From an uncultured SAR86 cluster bacterium (GTDB taxonomy: Bacteria > Pseudomonadota > Gammaproteobacteria > Magnimaribacterales > Magnimaribacteraceae): a DNA stretch of 46,906 bases. The stretch spans positions 1 through 46,906 of the forward strand of contig CACLEZ010000011.1 in NCBI GenBank assembly GCA_902606175.1, given 5' to 3'. Numbering within the stretch: the stretch's first letter is position 1; each line of letters opens with the position of its first letter. The position numbers and the translations under genes are program-made. This document shows, piece by piece, positions 24,991-36,127 of the stretch. The notes beneath the pieces are model-generated. The model ran no database searches, was not told the DNA's origin, and worked only from the letters and a program-made list of their open reading frames with translations.

Positions 24991-24996
24991 TATAAT
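24991..24996 (+). promoter_or_regulatory. Candidate -10 element of the aroC-to-purF cluster
   Basis: A perfect TATAAT in the 120-base AT-rich gap before aroC, 32 bases before the start codon. The -35 region is weak (TTTAAT at 24964-24969 is too far). This is the only sizeable gap upstream of the fifteen-gene run, so it is the likely main promoter. Confidence 0.5.
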
Positions 24997-25027
24997 CGCA
25001 CCGCAAATTACGTAATAAGATAAGAAG

Positions 25028-26116
25028 ATGTCAGGGAATTCTTTCGGAAGCTCTTTTATTGTGACCACTTTTGGTGAAAGTCATGGAGTAGCCCTTGGCT
25101 GTATCGTTGATGGCTGCCCACCTGGATTAGAGCTTTGTGAAGAAGACATTCAGAAAGAATTAGATAAGAGAAAACCTGGATCCTCTAAGTATACAACTCA
25201 AAGAAAAGAAGATGACAAAGTAGAAATATTATCTGGTGTTTTCGAGGGTAAAACAACTGGAACACCTATAGGTTTGCTTATTAGAAATAAGGATCAAAAA
25301 TCTAAGGATTATGATCAACTTAAAGATGTTTTTAGGCCTTCTCATGCAGATTATGTTTACTCAAAAAAATATGGAATAAGAGACCACAGAGGAGGAGGAA
25401 GATCGTCAGCTAGAGAGACTTCGATGCGCGTAGCAGCAGGAGCAATAGCTAAAAAATACTTAAGTGAAAAACTGGATATCAAAATCATAGGATACTTATC
25501 CCAGATAGGTTCTATCACTATATCTAATTTTGATTCTTCACAAATTTGTCAAAATCCCTTCTTTTGCCCAGATCCTGAAGTTTTGACCTCCATTGAAGAT
25601 TTAATTGATCAACTTAGGAAAGATGGTGACTCAGTGGGGGCAAAAATAGAAGTCTCAGTCAGTAATATGCCGATAGGTTTAGGCGAACCTGTTTTTGATA
25701 AGCTTGAAGCAGATTTAGCAAAAGGCCTTATGAGTATAAATGCTGTTAAAGGCTTTGAGATAGGAAAGGGCTTTGATCTCATCCATTCAAAAGGTTCGGA
25801 ATCAAGGGATGAAATGACTTCAGAAGGTTATTTGTCAAATAACTCAGGTGGAATTTCAGGAGGAATAAGTACTGGTCAAGAAATAAAACTTTCTATCGCC
25901 TTGAAACCCACATCAAGCATCAATAAAGAAGGCCAGACCATAGATAAGGAAGGTGAACAAAAAAAGATTCAAGTCAAAGGAAGACATGACCCCTGTGTAG
26001 GGGTTAGGGCAACACCAATAGCCGAGGCTATGACTGCTTTAGTTATAATGGACCACTTTTTGAGGAACAGAGCTCAAAATGCGGACGTCGTAACTGAAAT
26101 CCCTGATATCTCATAA
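25028..26116 (+). CDS. aroC: Chorismate synthase
   Basis: AroC converts EPSP to chorismate with reduced FMN. The 362-residue protein has [31 protein letters not shown], the basic [27 protein letters not shown], and [18 protein letters not shown]. These are all family signatures. It opens a run that includes trpF, trpB and trpA, which use chorismate-derived substrates. It is followed by leuC after 7 bases. Confidence 0.97.
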   Translation: MSGNSFGSSFIVTTFGESHGVALGCIVDGCPPGLELCEEDIQKELDKRKPGSSKYTTQRKEDDKVEILSGVFEGKTTGTPIGLLIRNKDQKSKDYDQLKDVFRPSHADYVYSKKYGIRDHRGGGRSSARETSMRVAAGAIAKKYLSEKLDIKIIGYLSQIGSITISNFDSSQICQNPFFCPDPEVLTSIEDLIDQLRKDGDSVGAKIEVSVSNMPIGLGEPVFDKLEADLAKGLMSINAVKGFEIGKGFDLIHSKGSESRDEMTSEGYLSNNSGGISGGISTGQEIKLSIALKPTSSINKEGQTIDKEGEQKKIQVKGRHDPCVGVRATPIAEAMTALVIMDHFLRNRAQNADVVTEIPDIS

Positions 26117-26123
26117 TAATCTT

Positions 26124-27518
26124 ATGTCATTCACCCTATACGATAAGCTATGGAATCTTCATGAGGTCTCTCGAAGAGAAGACGGCACCTATCTTTTATA
26201 TATAGATAGACATTTGATTCATGAAGTTACATCTCCTCAAGCATTTGAAGGATTGAAATTAGCTGGCCGTAAGCCTTGGAGAATATCAGCTAATATCGCA
26301 ACACCTGATCATAATGTTCCCACAACTGACAGGGACAAGGGAATAGCTGGTATAAATGACGAAGTATCAAAACTTCAAGTGGTTACGTTAGATGATAATT
26401 GTAAAGAGCATGAAATACTGCAGTTTGATATTCATGATAAACGCCAGGGCATTGTTCATGTGGTTGGGCCTGAACAAGGATTAACTTTACCCGGCATGAC
26501 AATTGTTTGTGGAGATTCTCACACCTCTACTCATGGGGCATTAGCGACACTTTCAATGGGTATTGGCACTTCCGAAGTGGAGCATGTTTTAGCTACTCAA
26601 TGTTTGAAAATCTCAAAACTAAAAAATATGAGGGTTAACATTTCAGGTGAGCTGCAAGAAAATGTCACTCCGAAGGACGTTACATTGGCAGTTATTGGAA
26701 GAATTGGGACCGCAGGAGGAACTGGTTATGCCATAGAATATACTGGTTCAGTCATCGAAAATATGTCAATTGAAGGAAGAATGACTGTATGTAATATGGC
26801 AATTGAAGCTGGAGCTAGGGCAGGACTTGTAGCATATGATCAAGTAACTGAAGCTTATATAAAAGACAGGCCATTTACCCCAACAGGAGACCAATGGTTG
26901 GTAGCAAAAGAGCAATGGCAAGATCTTGTCAGCGATAGCGAAGCTCAATTTGATAAAGAGATAGAAATTGATGGATCTGTTATAGCACCACAGGTCACTT
27001 GGGGAACTTCACCAGAAATGGTCAGTGATATTGATGGTGTAATACCTGAGCCTAATAGCGAATCTATTAGACATGCTCTAAGCTATATGAACCTTGAACC
27101 TGGGAAAAAAATAAAAGATATTAAACTAGACCAGATTTTTATAGGTTCGTGTACAAACTCACGAATAGAAGATTTAAGAGAAGCAGCAAAAGTGCTTGAA
27201 GGCAAGAAGGTTTCAGAATCAATTAAGAGGGCTATTGTAGTTCCTGGTTCGGGTCTTGTTTCTCAACAGGCCATTGATGAAGGTTTAGATAAAATATTTA
27301 TTGACTCAGGCTTTGAATGGAGAGCCCCTGGTTGCTCAATGTGCTTAGCTATGAACCCAGATCAACTGGGAGATGGTGAGCATTGTGCCTCTACTTCAAA
27401 TAGGAATTTTGAAGGCAGACAAGGCTATGGAGGAAGAACTCATCTTGTATCTCCTATCACAGCAGCAGCTTCAGCTGTAGAAGGACATTTTGTAGATGTT
27501 AGGGAGTATTTATCATGA
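26124..27518 (+). CDS. leuC: 3-isopropylmalate dehydratase large subunit
   Basis: LeuC with LeuD isomerises 2-isopropylmalate to 3-isopropylmalate in leucine synthesis. The 464-residue aconitase-fold subunit has [36 protein letters not shown], and three 4Fe-4S ligands: one in the [15 protein letters not shown] motif and two in [13 protein letters not shown]. Its stop overlaps the leuD start by 4 bases (ATGA). Confidence 0.97.
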   Translation: MSFTLYDKLWNLHEVSRREDGTYLLYIDRHLIHEVTSPQAFEGLKLAGRKPWRISANIATPDHNVPTTDRDKGIAGINDEVSKLQVVTLDDNCKEHEILQFDIHDKRQGIVHVVGPEQGLTLPGMTIVCGDSHTSTHGALATLSMGIGTSEVEHVLATQCLKISKLKNMRVNISGELQENVTPKDVTLAVIGRIGTAGGTGYAIEYTGSVIENMSIEGRMTVCNMAIEAGARAGLVAYDQVTEAYIKDRPFTPTGDQWLVAKEQWQDLVSDSEAQFDKEIEIDGSVIAPQVTWGTSPEMVSDIDGVIPEPNSESIRHALSYMNLEPGKKIKDIKLDQIFIGSCTNSRIEDLREAAKVLEGKKVSESIKRAIVVPGSGLVSQQAIDEGLDKIFIDSGFEWRAPGCSMCLAMNPDQLGDGEHCASTSNRNFEGRQGYGGRTHLVSPITAAASAVEGHFVDVREYLS

Positions 27519-28162
27519 AAAATACCTCAACTTATCATAAAGGTTTGGCCGTTCCATTAAATCGAGATAATATCGATACTGATCAAATTATCCCAAAACA
27601 ATTTCTCAAATCGATTAAAAAAAGTGGTTTTGGACCTAATCTTTTCGATGCTTGGAGATATGAAGATGAAGGATTTCCGGGGCAAGATATAAGCAATAGA
27701 AAAATTAATAAGGAATTTATTCTTAACCAAGAGAAATTTACAAATTCCGACATATTGATTAGTAAGAAAAACTTTGGATGTGGTTCGAGTAGAGAACATG
27801 CAGTATGGTCCTTAATGGACTTTGGATTTAAGGTTGTAATAGCCGAAAGTTTTGCAGATATTTTCTATAACAATTGCTTTAATAACGGTCTTTTGCCCAT
27901 AGTTATTTCAGAACATGAGATTTTGACTTTGCTTGACTTATCTGAGGAGAGAAAAGAAATAGAAATAGATCTACACAATCAAATTATCTTTGTTGAGGAA
28001 AATGAAATAGCGCATTTTGAAATTGACCCTTTCAGGAAAAAATGCATCTTAGAAGGTCTGGATGAAATTGGATTGAGCCTAACTCATTCATCAGAAATAA
28101 AGGAATTTGAAAGGAAACATTACCTTAAATCTCCTTGGATCTTTAACAAAGAAAGTAATTGA
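27515..28162 (+). CDS. leuD: 3-isopropylmalate dehydratase small subunit
   Basis: The 215-residue LeuD swivel domain has [19 protein letters not shown] and the substrate-loop [21 protein letters not shown], then the [23 protein letters not shown] block. It forms a heterodimer with LeuC. It is translationally coupled at both ends: 4-base overlap with leuC and one-base overlap (TGATG) with leuB. Confidence 0.97.
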   Translation: MKNTSTYHKGLAVPLNRDNIDTDQIIPKQFLKSIKKSGFGPNLFDAWRYEDEGFPGQDISNRKINKEFILNQEKFTNSDILISKKNFGCGSSREHAVWSLMDFGFKVVIAESFADIFYNNCFNNGLLPIVISEHEILTLLDLSEERKEIEIDLHNQIIFVEENEIAHFEIDPFRKKCILEGLDEIGLSLTHSSEIKEFERKHYLKSPWIFNKESN

Positions 28163-29235
28163 TGAATAAAAAAAATAATATTCTTGTTTTGCCTGGTGAC
28201 GGAATAGGACCTGAAGTATGTGATGAAGCAATAAAAGTTCTTAAACATCTAAATTATATTTATAAATTAGATATCGTAATTGAGGAATCTGCAGTTGGTG
28301 GAAGTGCGTACGAAGAATTTGGAAATCCTCTTCCAGAGGATACTTTGAAGGCAGCTAAAGAGGCTGATGCTATTTTATTAGGCGCTGTAGGTGGACCACA
28401 ATGGGATGATATTGATTATGAGCTGAGACCTGAAAGAGCTTTGCTTGGACTTCGAGCAGAATTAGACTTATTTGCCAACTTAAGACCAGCAATTTTATCA
28501 AAATATTTAAGTGATTCTTCTTCTCTCAAGCCAGAAAAAGTTCAAGATCTCAATCTATTAATTGTAAGAGAACTAACGGGTGGAATTTACTTTGGTGAAC
28601 CAAGAGGCAGATCTAAATCGGGTGATTCTGCTTTCAATACTATGATTTATAGTAAAAATGAGATTGAGAGAATAGGAAGGATTGCTTTTGAAGCGGCTCA
28701 AAAAAGAAATAAAAATATTTGTTCAGTCGATAAAGCAAATGTTTTAGAAGTAAGTGTTTTATGGAGAGAAGTAATTTCTGAACTTTCAGAAGAATATCCT
28801 GATGTCGAGTTATCACATATGCTTGTAGATAATGCTGCAATGCAATTAGTGAGAGATCCTAAACAATTCGATGTCATCGTAACAGGTAATTTATTTGGTG
28901 ATATTTTGTCAGATATTGCAGCAATGTTAACTGGCTCAATAGGTATGTTGCCTTCGGCTTCATTAAATTCAGATAATAAAGGTATGTATGAACCTGTGCA
29001 TGGGTCAGCACCCGATATCACGGGTAAAGAATTAGCTAACCCGATCGCAGCTATTTTATCTGTCGCTATGATGTTGAAATATAGTTTCAATATGAACGAG
29101 GCATGTTCAGCTATTGAGAAATCCATACAAGAGGTTTTGTCCGAAGGTTATCGAACTTATGACCTGGAAGGAAGTAAGGAAAATAAATTATCTACTTCTG
29201 AAATGGGTAATAAAATCATTGAAAAAATAAAATAA
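28162..29235 (+). CDS. leuB: 3-isopropylmalate dehydrogenase
   Basis: LeuB oxidatively decarboxylates 3-isopropylmalate using NAD. Motifs are [21 protein letters not shown], the [20 protein letters not shown] substrate loop, [12 protein letters not shown] and [31 protein letters not shown] at 28159 precedes the ATG, but ATG 28162, overlapping the leuD stop, is the likely start (357 aa). The set lacks leuA, which must lie elsewhere. Confidence 0.96.
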   Translation: MNKKNNILVLPGDGIGPEVCDEAIKVLKHLNYIYKLDIVIEESAVGGSAYEEFGNPLPEDTLKAAKEADAILLGAVGGPQWDDIDYELRPERALLGLRAELDLFANLRPAILSKYLSDSSSLKPEKVQDLNLLIVRELTGGIYFGEPRGRSKSGDSAFNTMIYSKNEIERIGRIAFEAAQKRNKNICSVDKANVLEVSVLWREVISELSEEYPDVELSHMLVDNAAMQLVRDPKQFDVIVTGNLFGDILSDIAAMLTGSIGMLPSASLNSDNKGMYEPVHGSAPDITGKELANPIAAILSVAMMLKYSFNMNEACSAIEKSIQEVLSEGYRTYDLEGSKENKLSTSEMGNKIIEKIK

Positions 29236-29239
29236 GGTC

Positions 29240-30250
29240 ATGAAAAAAGCAAATAGAATAGCTATTGTAGGAGCTACAGGAATGGTCGGAAAAGCTTTTC
29301 TGTCGATACTTGAAGAAAAGTTTTTCGTCAATGCTGAGATAGATTTATTGGCAAGTAAAAAATCTGTGGGTAAAAAAGTTACTTTTAGAGGTTCAGAATA
29401 TGTCATTGCAGATCTTGCAGAATATGATTTTAGTAATACAGATCTAGCCCTTTTTTCAGCTGGAGCTTCTGTTTCAGCTAAATTCGCTCCAATTGCTGTT
29501 TCACAGGGGTGTATGGTTGTAGACAATTCTTCTTGCTTTAGATACGAAGCGGATATACCCCTCATTGTTCCAGAAGTTAATGGTCATAATTTAAATGATT
29601 ATGATTTACCTGGCATTATTGCAAATCCTAACTGCTCAACAATACAAATGTTGGTTGCTTTAAAGCCCATTCATGATGAATTTAAAATTGAAAGAATAGA
29701 CATTACTACTTTACAGGCTGTATCAGGAACAGGAAAGGAGGCAACAGAAGAGTTACAAGATCAATTGAGCTCTTATGAAGGCAATAAGAAAATAGAATCG
29801 AATATTTATCCAAAACAAATAGCAAACAATGCCCTTCCACAATGCGATGTATTTGAGGAAAACCGGTATACGAAAGAAGAAAATAAGCTTCTAAGAGAAA
29901 CGCATAAAATACTTGATCCTTCTATACATGTTACTGCTACGTGTGTGAGAGTTCCAGTTTTGAATGGTCATTCAGAATCAATTCATATTAAAACTGCAAA
30001 ACCAATATCAGAGGATACTGCAATAAAAGTTATGAAGGAAGCACCAGGCTTGAAAGTGCACTATGGATCTGGATCAGAAGATTACCCAACTGCCGCTACC
30101 GACGCAGATGGAGATGACTTAGTTCATGTAGGAAGAATAAGAAAAGATTTGTGGAGTGATAAAAGAATTAATTTATGGGTTGTTGCAGATAACCTTCTTA
30201 AAGGAGCTGCATTGAATAGTGTGCAAATCGCAGAATTAATATTTGATTAA
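29240..30250 (+). CDS. asd: Aspartate-semialdehyde dehydrogenase
   Basis: Asd reduces aspartyl phosphate to the semialdehyde for lysine, threonine and methionine synthesis and cell-wall diaminopimelate. The 336-residue protein has VGATGMVGKAFLSIL (NADP binding), ALFSAGASVS, NPNCSTIQM with catalytic Cys132, QAVSGTGKEA and RVPVLNGHSESIHI. The retained catalytic Cys excludes the inactive paralogue Usg found beside asd in some relatives. The position next to leuB and fimV is the usual gammaproteobacterial order. Confidence 0.95.
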   Translation: MKKANRIAIVGATGMVGKAFLSILEEKFFVNAEIDLLASKKSVGKKVTFRGSEYVIADLAEYDFSNTDLALFSAGASVSAKFAPIAVSQGCMVVDNSSCFRYEADIPLIVPEVNGHNLNDYDLPGIIANPNCSTIQMLVALKPIHDEFKIERIDITTLQAVSGTGKEATEELQDQLSSYEGNKKIESNIYPKQIANNALPQCDVFEENRYTKEENKLLRETHKILDPSIHVTATCVRVPVLNGHSESIHIKTAKPISEDTAIKVMKEAPGLKVHYGSGSEDYPTAATDADGDDLVHVGRIRKDLWSDKRINLWVVADNLLKGAALNSVQIAELIFD

Positions 30251-30257
30251 CACAAGA

Positions 30258-30593
30258 ATGGAAAGTTTTTTATTAAGCCTTGAGACTGAGTTTTATTTTG
30301 TTACAGGTATTTATTTGGAGGGCTTGAGTGGATTATTATTTGGCCTTCTCTTCTTTTCTTTAACTTTACTCTTAATTAAATTTGAAAGGAAACAAAGACC
30401 ACTTGTTACAGATACAGATATATCAAATGAAATCGGTAATGAAAAAACTGCTAAGATTAATCTTTCAAGAAGTTTGATAGAAATGGATCAGTTAGATGAA
30501 GCCAAGCGTTTGCTTGAAGAAGTCCTCAAAGATAATCCAAATGAAAAAGAAGAGAACACCATTAAATCGTTACTTATTAAAACTAATTCTTAA
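30258..30593 (+). CDS. Minimal FimV-like protein: one membrane segment plus the FimV C-terminal TPR-like domain
   Basis: The 111-residue product has a hydrophobic segment (GLLFGLLFFSLTLLLIKF, about residues 26-43), a short linker, and a C-terminal domain AKINLSRSLIEMDQLDEAKRLLEEVLKDN. This is the pattern of the FimV C-terminal domain (KLDLARAYIEMGD-EGAR-LLEEVL). It sits exactly where fimV sits in other gammaproteobacteria, between asd and truA. Normal FimV proteins are around 600-1000 residues, with a LysM domain and long acidic middle. Here the LysM and most of the rest are gone. The TTG at 30243 lies inside asd; ATG 30258 is preferred. It may keep a polar-scaffold role or be a remnant; the intact reading frame suggests function. 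Confidence 0.75.
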   Translation: MESFLLSLETEFYFVTGIYLEGLSGLLFGLLFFSLTLLLIKFERKQRPLVTDTDISNEIGNEKTAKINLSRSLIEMDQLDEAKRLLEEVLKDNPNEKEENTIKSLLIKTNS

Positions 30594-30596
30594 GTA

Positions 30597-31379
30597 ATGG
30601 CTTCTAGGATAGCTTTAGGAGTTGAGTACGAAGGAACAAACTATTTCGGCTTTCAAAAGCAAAAAAGTACAAAACAAACCATACAAGGTTCTCTAGAAGA
30701 ATCGATTTCAAGGGTTGCAGATCATAAAGTAAAAACCTTCTGTAGTGGAAGAACAGATGCGGGTGTGCATGCCTTTATGCAAGTTATGCATTTTGATACA
30801 AAGGCCGTCAGATCGTCTATTGAATGGTCCAGAGGTATAAATTCTTACCTTCCAAAAGACATTAGAGTTTTATGGGCAAAGGAGATAGATGAAAGTTTTC
30901 ATGCTAGGTTCTCTGCTACCAAAAGATCCTACATTTACAATATTCTGAATGATCCAACTCCTTCGGCACTTTGGGCAGATAGGTCACTATTTATACCTAG
31001 CAGATTAGATATACAATCTATGAAAAAAGCCTCTAAATATCTTATAGGAGAACATGATTTTAGTTCCTTCAGAGGTTCAGGATGTCAATCTAAGACACCC
31101 ATTAGAAACATTCAAGCAATAAAAATCTCAAGGAAAGATGATTTTGTTACATTAGAATTTACAGCAAATGCCTTCTTACTTCATATGGTTAGAATCATAG
31201 TTGGAACTCTAATAATGGTTGGAAAAAAAGAAATACAACCTAAAGAAGTTGATAAAATTCTTAAACAAAAAAATAGAAAAATAGCAGGTAAGACGGTAAA
31301 TTCATCTGGCTTATTTTTTCTAGGACCTTATTATCCTAAGAAATATAAGGTGCCGGAATTTAATAATAATCTAATATAA
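30597..31379 (+). CDS. truA: tRNA pseudouridine(38-40) synthase
   Basis: TruA modifies uridines 38-40 in the tRNA anticodon arm. The 260-residue protein has GVEYEGTNYFGFQKQ, the catalytic SGRTDAGVHAFMQV with Asp54, FHARFSATKRSYIYNI, and the C-terminal FTANAFLLHMVRIIVGTLIMVG. It starts 3 bases after the mini-FimV gene and keeps the canonical gene order. Confidence 0.96.
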   Translation: MASRIALGVEYEGTNYFGFQKQKSTKQTIQGSLEESISRVADHKVKTFCSGRTDAGVHAFMQVMHFDTKAVRSSIEWSRGINSYLPKDIRVLWAKEIDESFHARFSATKRSYIYNILNDPTPSALWADRSLFIPSRLDIQSMKKASKYLIGEHDFSSFRGSGCQSKTPIRNIQAIKISRKDDFVTLEFTANAFLLHMVRIIVGTLIMVGKKEIQPKEVDKILKQKNRKIAGKTVNSSGLFFLGPYYPKKYKVPEFNNNLI

Positions 31380-31394
31380 TTATTATTTATTTTT

Positions 31395-31400
31395 TATAAT
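31395..31400 (+). promoter_or_regulatory. Possible internal -10 element before trpF
   Basis: TATAAT occurs in the 27-base gap between truA and trpF, the widest gap in the fifteen-gene run, but only 6 bases before the ATG and with no -35 box. It could be chance in AT-rich DNA. Confidence 0.25.
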
Positions 31401-31406
31401 TTCATA

Positions 31407-32030
31407 ATGAGCTACTTCGTTAAAGTCTGCGGTATTACAAATCTAACTGATCTTGACCTTGTAATGTCTTTACCTGTTGATGGAGTAGGCTTTAATTTAT
31501 ATGAGAATAGTAAAAGATTTATTGAATTAAATGAAGCCGTGAAAATGTCAGAAAAACTTCCTGAACATTTCCAAGTTTTTTTAATCTTTGTAAATCAAGA
31601 AAAGGAATATATTTCTAAATGCTTAGCAGAGATACCGAGAGCAATTCCTCAATTCCATGGGGAAGAAACAACAGAGTATTGCGAAAGCTTTGGAAGAGAT
31701 TATATAAAAGCAATTAGAGTAAAGTCTGATACAAATATAGAAAAGATCAATCAGGACTTCAAAAGTGCTAAAATGTTGATCTTCGACAGCTATGATGAAA
31801 AGGAATATGGAGGTACAGGGAAGACCTTTGACTTTGATCTTCTAAAAGGTAAAGCAGAGATTCCATATTTAGCAGCTGGAGGCATCGACGAATCTAATTT
31901 TGAAGATGCTCTTCTCTTAAACAACTGCATAGGTATTGATGTTTGTTCAAGCGTTGAAGACGTTCCTGGAATAAAAAACCATTCCAAGGTAGAGAATTTA
32001 TTAAAAAAAGTAAGGAGTTTTCATGTCTGA
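31407..32030 (+). CDS. trpF: Phosphoribosylanthranilate isomerase
   Basis: TrpF carries out the third step of tryptophan synthesis from anthranilate. The 207-residue single-domain TIM barrel has [49 protein letters not shown] and [16 protein letters not shown], then [20 protein letters not shown]. It is not fused to TrpC as in E. coli. The stop overlaps the trpB start by 8 bases. Confidence 0.95.
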   Translation: MSYFVKVCGITNLTDLDLVMSLPVDGVGFNLYENSKRFIELNEAVKMSEKLPEHFQVFLIFVNQEKEYISKCLAEIPRAIPQFHGEETTEYCESFGRDYIKAIRVKSDTNIEKINQDFKSAKMLIFDSYDEKEYGGTGKTFDFDLLKGKAEIPYLAAGGIDESNFEDALLLNNCIGIDVCSSVEDVPGIKNHSKVENLLKKVRSFHV

Positions 32031-33222
32031 AGAATTAATGCCAGATAAAAATGGTAGATTTGGAATATACGGTGGCAGGTATGTTGCTGAGACACTTGTC
32101 CCAGCTCTAGAAGAGTTATCTGAGCAATATGAATTGATAAAAAAGGATGATAAATTCCTTAAAGAATTTAAAGCTGATTTAAAAGATTATGTTGGAAGAC
32201 CCTCTCCTTTATATTTCGCAAAACGTTGGACAGAATTACTTGGTGGCGCAAAGATCTATCTCAAAAGAGAAGATCTAAATCACACTGGAGCTCATAAGAT
32301 CAACAATACGGTTGGACAAATCTTATTAGCAAAACACATGGGCAAAAAAAGGATCATAGCCGAAACCGGAGCAGGACAGCATGGTGTAGCTACGGCCTCT
32401 GTAGCTGCTAGACATGGCTTAGAGTGTATAGTTTTTATGGGTGAAGAAGATATCCAAAGGCAATCACTCAATGTTTTTAGGATTAAATTGCTTGGAGCAA
32501 AGGTAGTAGGAGTGAACTCAGGAACGTCTACTCTTAAAGATGCTATGAATGAAGCTATGCGCGATTGGGTAACCAATGTAGATGACACTTATTACATAAT
32601 AGGTAGTGTGGCTGGACCTCATCCTTACCCTCAAATAGTAAGAGACTTCAATGCGGTTGTGGGAGAAGAAGTTTTAGAGCAAAGCAAAGCAGTAATTGGC
32701 AAAGATCCAGATATGCTAGTAGCTTGCGTGGGAGGAGGTTCAAATGCCATGGGACTATTTTATCCATTCATTGAAAAGAAAAATGTTAGGCTAGTGGGTG
32801 TTGAAGCAGGTGGTTTGGGCTTGAGTACTGGTAAACATGCCGCTCCTCTTAATGATGGTAAAGAAGGAGTTCTTCATGGTATGAGAACATACCTAATGCA
32901 AGACGATGCAGGTCAAGTTATCGAAACACATTCTGTTTCAGCCGGATTAGATTACCCTGGAGTTGGTCCAGAGCATGCATGGTTAAAAGATATAGGTAGA
33001 GCAGAGTATGAGTCTGCAGATGATGAAGAAGCATTAGACGCCTTTAAAGAATTAACCAGGGTTGAAGGAATTATGCCTGCACTTGAAACGGCACATGGTA
33101 TTGCTTATGTAAAAAAGATAGCACCTACTATGAGTGAAGACCAATCAATAGTGGTAAATGTTTCTGGTAGGGGTGACAAAGATATAAATACAGTTGCGTC
33201 AATAGAAGGAATAGAACTTTGA
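32023..33222 (+). CDS. trpB: Tryptophan synthase beta chain
   Basis: TrpB joins indole and serine using PLP. The 399-residue protein has [17 protein letters not shown], the PLP-lysine motif [43 protein letters not shown] and [18 protein letters not shown]. An AAGGAG ribosome site lies at 32012-32017. It overlaps trpF at its start and trpA at its end. Confidence 0.98.
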   Translation: MSEELMPDKNGRFGIYGGRYVAETLVPALEELSEQYELIKKDDKFLKEFKADLKDYVGRPSPLYFAKRWTELLGGAKIYLKREDLNHTGAHKINNTVGQILLAKHMGKKRIIAETGAGQHGVATASVAARHGLECIVFMGEEDIQRQSLNVFRIKLLGAKVVGVNSGTSTLKDAMNEAMRDWVTNVDDTYYIIGSVAGPHPYPQIVRDFNAVVGEEVLEQSKAVIGKDPDMLVACVGGGSNAMGLFYPFIEKKNVRLVGVEAGGLGLSTGKHAAPLNDGKEGVLHGMRTYLMQDDAGQVIETHSVSAGLDYPGVGPEHAWLKDIGRAEYESADDEEALDAFKELTRVEGIMPALETAHGIAYVKKIAPTMSEDQSIVVNVSGRGDKDINTVASIEGIEL

Positions 33223-34010
33223 CCTCTAAAATTAAAGAAGTTTTTTCAAATATTAAAGCCGAAAATAGAAAAGCGTTAATAACATATATTGTTTCGGGTG
33301 ACCCTGATACTGAAACTACAATTGAGATCATGAACTCTATGGTTCAACAGGGAACTGATATCATTGAGTTAGGTATACCTTTTTCAGATCCGATGGCAGA
33401 AGGTATATCAATTCAAAAAGGTCATGAACGAGCATTAGAAAAGGGAGCCTCTTTGAGTGGTGCTTTTGAATTACTTAAAAAATTCAGGGTAAATGATGAA
33501 AAAACTCCTATCGTATTTATGGGTTACATGAATACATTTGAATCTCTAGGAGCTAATAAATTTATGCAAGAAGCTGTCAAAGCAAGTTTGGATGGCATAT
33601 TGATAGTAGATATGCCTCCTGAAGAAAGTTCAAACTTTAGCATTGAAGCTGAAAAGGTTGGTGTAGATATAATAAGACTGATAGCACCCACAACTAGCTC
33701 TTCAAGAGCTAAGAAAATTTGTTCTCAGTGTTCCGGTTATGTTTACTATATATCTGTTAAGGGCATTACAGGGGCCTCCAATATAAATGCCGAAGAAGTT
33801 AAAGCAAGAGTTAGTGAGCTTAGATCTCATACTGACTTACCTATAGCCATAGGATTTGGTATTAAAGATTCTTCCTCAGCTTCTTCTGTGAAAGATGTAG
33901 CTGATGGAGTGGTTGTAGGCAGTGTATTCGTTGATTTAATTGGAGAGGGTGGCAATATAATTGAAAAGGTGGAATCTAAAACAAAAGAGCTTTCTGAAGT
34001 ATTGAGTTAA
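33219..34010 (+). CDS. trpA: Tryptophan synthase alpha chain, with Glu at the usual catalytic Asp60 position
   Basis: TrpA splits indole-3-glycerol phosphate to indole and G3P. The 263-residue TIM barrel has [61 protein letters not shown] and [10 protein letters not shown]. Glu50 matches catalytic Glu49 of E. coli. In the next motif (PFSDP-ADGP in E. coli, with catalytic Asp60) this protein has Glu61, and the following Pro is Ile. It starts with TTG overlapping the trpB stop (TTGA). The whole fold looks intact, so I expect activity, perhaps altered. Confidence 0.95.
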   Translation: MTSKIKEVFSNIKAENRKALITYIVSGDPDTETTIEIMNSMVQQGTDIIELGIPFSDPMAEGISIQKGHERALEKGASLSGAFELLKKFRVNDEKTPIVFMGYMNTFESLGANKFMQEAVKASLDGILIVDMPPEESSNFSIEAEKVGVDIIRLIAPTTSSSRAKKICSQCSGYVYYISVKGITGASNINAEEVKARVSELRSHTDLPIAIGFGIKDSSSASSVKDVADGVVVGSVFVDLIGEGGNIIEKVESKTKELSEVLS

Positions 34011-34012
34011 GA

Positions 34013-34870
34013 ATGGCAAATTGGTTTGAAAAAATATTACCTTCTTTTATCAGAAAGGGCACAACTAAGAAGTCAACAATTCCAGAAGGCCTTTGGCAGA
34101 GCTGCAGCAATTGCAATAACATCTTATACGTTCCCGAACTCGAATCTAATTTATTTGTTTGCCCTAAATGTGATCACCACATTAGGATAGGTGCTAGAAA
34201 AAGATTGGAACTATTCTTAGACCCCACTGAAACTGTTGAAATATCAGAGGATAAAACCCCAAAAGACTGGTTAAAATTCAAGGATACTAAGACATATAAA
34301 GAAAGAATTGATTCTGCAGAAAAGGTCAGTAATGAAAAAGAGGCCTTACTTGCCATGAAAGGATATTTAAAAAAAATGCCCATCGTAGCTTCTGCTTTTG
34401 AATTTAGATATATGGGAGGCTCCATGGGGTCTGTAGTGGGACAAAAATTTGTTGATACAGTAGATTATGCTCTTGAAAATAAACTTCCAATGGTCTGTTT
34501 TTCCACTAGTGGGGGAGCCCGGATGCAAGAGTCTTTGGTATCTCTTTATCAAATGGCAAAGACAAGCGCGGCCATAGAAAAAATGAGACAGGCAAAGTTA
34601 CCTTATATTTCTGTAATGATTGACCCTATTTATGGAGGTGTGTCTGCGAGTCTGGCTATGTTAGGAGATATTAATATAGCTGAACCTAAAGCATTAGTAG
34701 GCTTCACAGGACCAAGAGTCATTGAACAAACATTAAATGTTCAATTGCCAGAAGGATTTCAAAGGAGTGAATTCTTATTAGAACATGGAGCAATCGATAT
34801 GATTGTGCACAGGAAAGATCTCAAAGATACTATTCATCGACTCATATCTAGTCTGATATCAAATAAATAA
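34013..34870 (+). CDS. accD: Acetyl-CoA carboxylase carboxyltransferase subunit beta
   Basis: AccD with AccA transfers the carboxyl group from biotin to acetyl-CoA, giving malonyl-CoA. The 285-residue protein has an N-terminal Cys4 zinc ribbon (Cys31, 34, 50, 53), then the crotonase-like carboxyltransferase core with [60 protein letters not shown] and [11 protein letters not shown]. Gene order trpA-accD-folC is standard for gammaproteobacteria. Confidence 0.97.
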   Translation: MANWFEKILPSFIRKGTTKKSTIPEGLWQSCSNCNNILYVPELESNLFVCPKCDHHIRIGARKRLELFLDPTETVEISEDKTPKDWLKFKDTKTYKERIDSAEKVSNEKEALLAMKGYLKKMPIVASAFEFRYMGGSMGSVVGQKFVDTVDYALENKLPMVCFSTSGGARMQESLVSLYQMAKTSAAIEKMRQAKLPYISVMIDPIYGGVSASLAMLGDINIAEPKALVGFTGPRVIEQTLNVQLPEGFQRSEFLLEHGAIDMIVHRKDLKDTIHRLISSLISNK

Positions 34871-34876
34871 TCCTAT

Positions 34877-36127
34877 ATGAACTCAGATCATTTATCTGAC
34901 TGGCTAACATTCATTAATTCCAATAGACCAAATGAGGGTGATTTTGGACTAGAAAGGCTCGAAGACATCTACTCAGAAATTGTTCAGAGCCCTTTAGCAA
35001 GTCAAACCATTTTGGTTGGAGGCACTAATGGAAAAGGATCTACGATCGAATTCCTTAAAAATTTTCTTCTATCTGCAGGATACAATATTGGAACCTATAC
35101 CTCCCCGCATTTATTAGAATTTAATGAGAGAATTAAAATAAATGAAACATCTATAGAAGATAACAGAATCATAGGATCGTTTAAGCGTATAAATAACTTA
35201 AAGAAAAAGACCCGTCTTACATATTTTGATTACGCAACCTTGGCTGCATTTGATATTTTTTCTGAAGAGGAATTAGATTTTGCTATTCTTGAGATAGGCA
35301 TAGGCGGTAAATATGATCCAGTGAATTTGATTAATTCAGATCTATCTATAATTACAAACATAGAATTAGATCATGAAAAGTGGTTAGGATCTTCTCTAGA
35401 GGAAATTGGAGATCAAAAAGCTGCCATTTTAAAGAAAGGAAAACTGGCAATCCTCGGTTCTTATGAAATGCCAAACTCTGTAACAACTAAAGCAACTGAA
35501 ATTTGTTCTTCTCATTACCAGCTCAATAAAGATTTTTTTATTCAAGAAAATGAGACTCATTGCTCTTATTCATTTTCAGAAAAAAAATGTAATTTAGAGT
35601 TTCTCTCCAATGGTAGTTTAAATACTGATGCAGCAGCAAGTGCGATAACAGCATACAATTTACTTTCTAATAAAGAAGTAGAATTTCAATCCATTATTGA
35701 AAAGACTAAACTAAAGGGAAGATGTGATATTGTAAATAACTTTATTTTGGACGTCTCTCACAATCCAGCTTCTGTAAAAAACCTCATCTCTTTTATTGAA
35801 AAAAATTTCAAAGATCAGAAATTTAAAGCTATTTTTGCTGCTACGTCTGAAAAAGATAGTTCTTCGATCATAAAAGAAATAGATCACCTAATTTCAGAAT
35901 GGAATATTAGTTTTATAGAAGATAAGAGATTTGATATACCTTCCCTAATCAATTTAACCAGAAGCAAAGTAAATGTTAACGTTTACAGCGCTGATACAGT
36001 TTATTCAGCTGTAGAAAGAGGTTACCATGAAGGAACACCTTATATCGTCTTCGGGTCATTTATAACTGTAAGTGATGCATATAGAGCTTTAGATACAATA
36101 AAATTATTAAATCGTGAAAATAGTTAA
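34877..36127 (+). CDS. folC: Bifunctional folylpolyglutamate / dihydrofolate synthase
   Basis: FolC adds glutamate to dihydropteroate and to folates. The 416-residue Mur-ligase-like protein has the P-loop VGGTNGKGSTIEFLKN, YTSPHLLEFNERIKIN, EIGIGGKYDPVNLI, ITNIELDHEKWLGSSLEEIGDQKAAILKKG and the C-terminal LKGRCDIVNNFILDVSHNPASV. The usual length is 420-430. Its last 14 bases overlap the SPOR-domain gene. Confidence 0.95.
   Translation: MNSDHLSDWLTFINSNRPNEGDFGLERLEDIYSEIVQSPLASQTILVGGTNGKGSTIEFLKNFLLSAGYNIGTYTSPHLLEFNERIKINETSIEDNRIIGSFKRINNLKKKTRLTYFDYATLAAFDIFSEEELDFAILEIGIGGKYDPVNLINSDLSIITNIELDHEKWLGSSLEEIGDQKAAILKKGKLAILGSYEMPNSVTTKATEICSSHYQLNKDFFIQENETHCSYSFSEKKCNLEFLSNGSLNTDAAASAITAYNLLSNKEVEFQSIIEKTKLKGRCDIVNNFILDVSHNPASVKNLISFIEKNFKDQKFKAIFAATSEKDSSSIIKEIDHLISEWNISFIEDKRFDIPSLINLTRSKVNVNVYSADTVYSAVERGYHEGTPYIVFGSFITVSDAYRALDTIKLLNRENS

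Noticed and set aside
28640..29126. Antisense frames across leuB
   Set aside because: LeuB motifs are intact on the plus strand; the antisense products show no family features.
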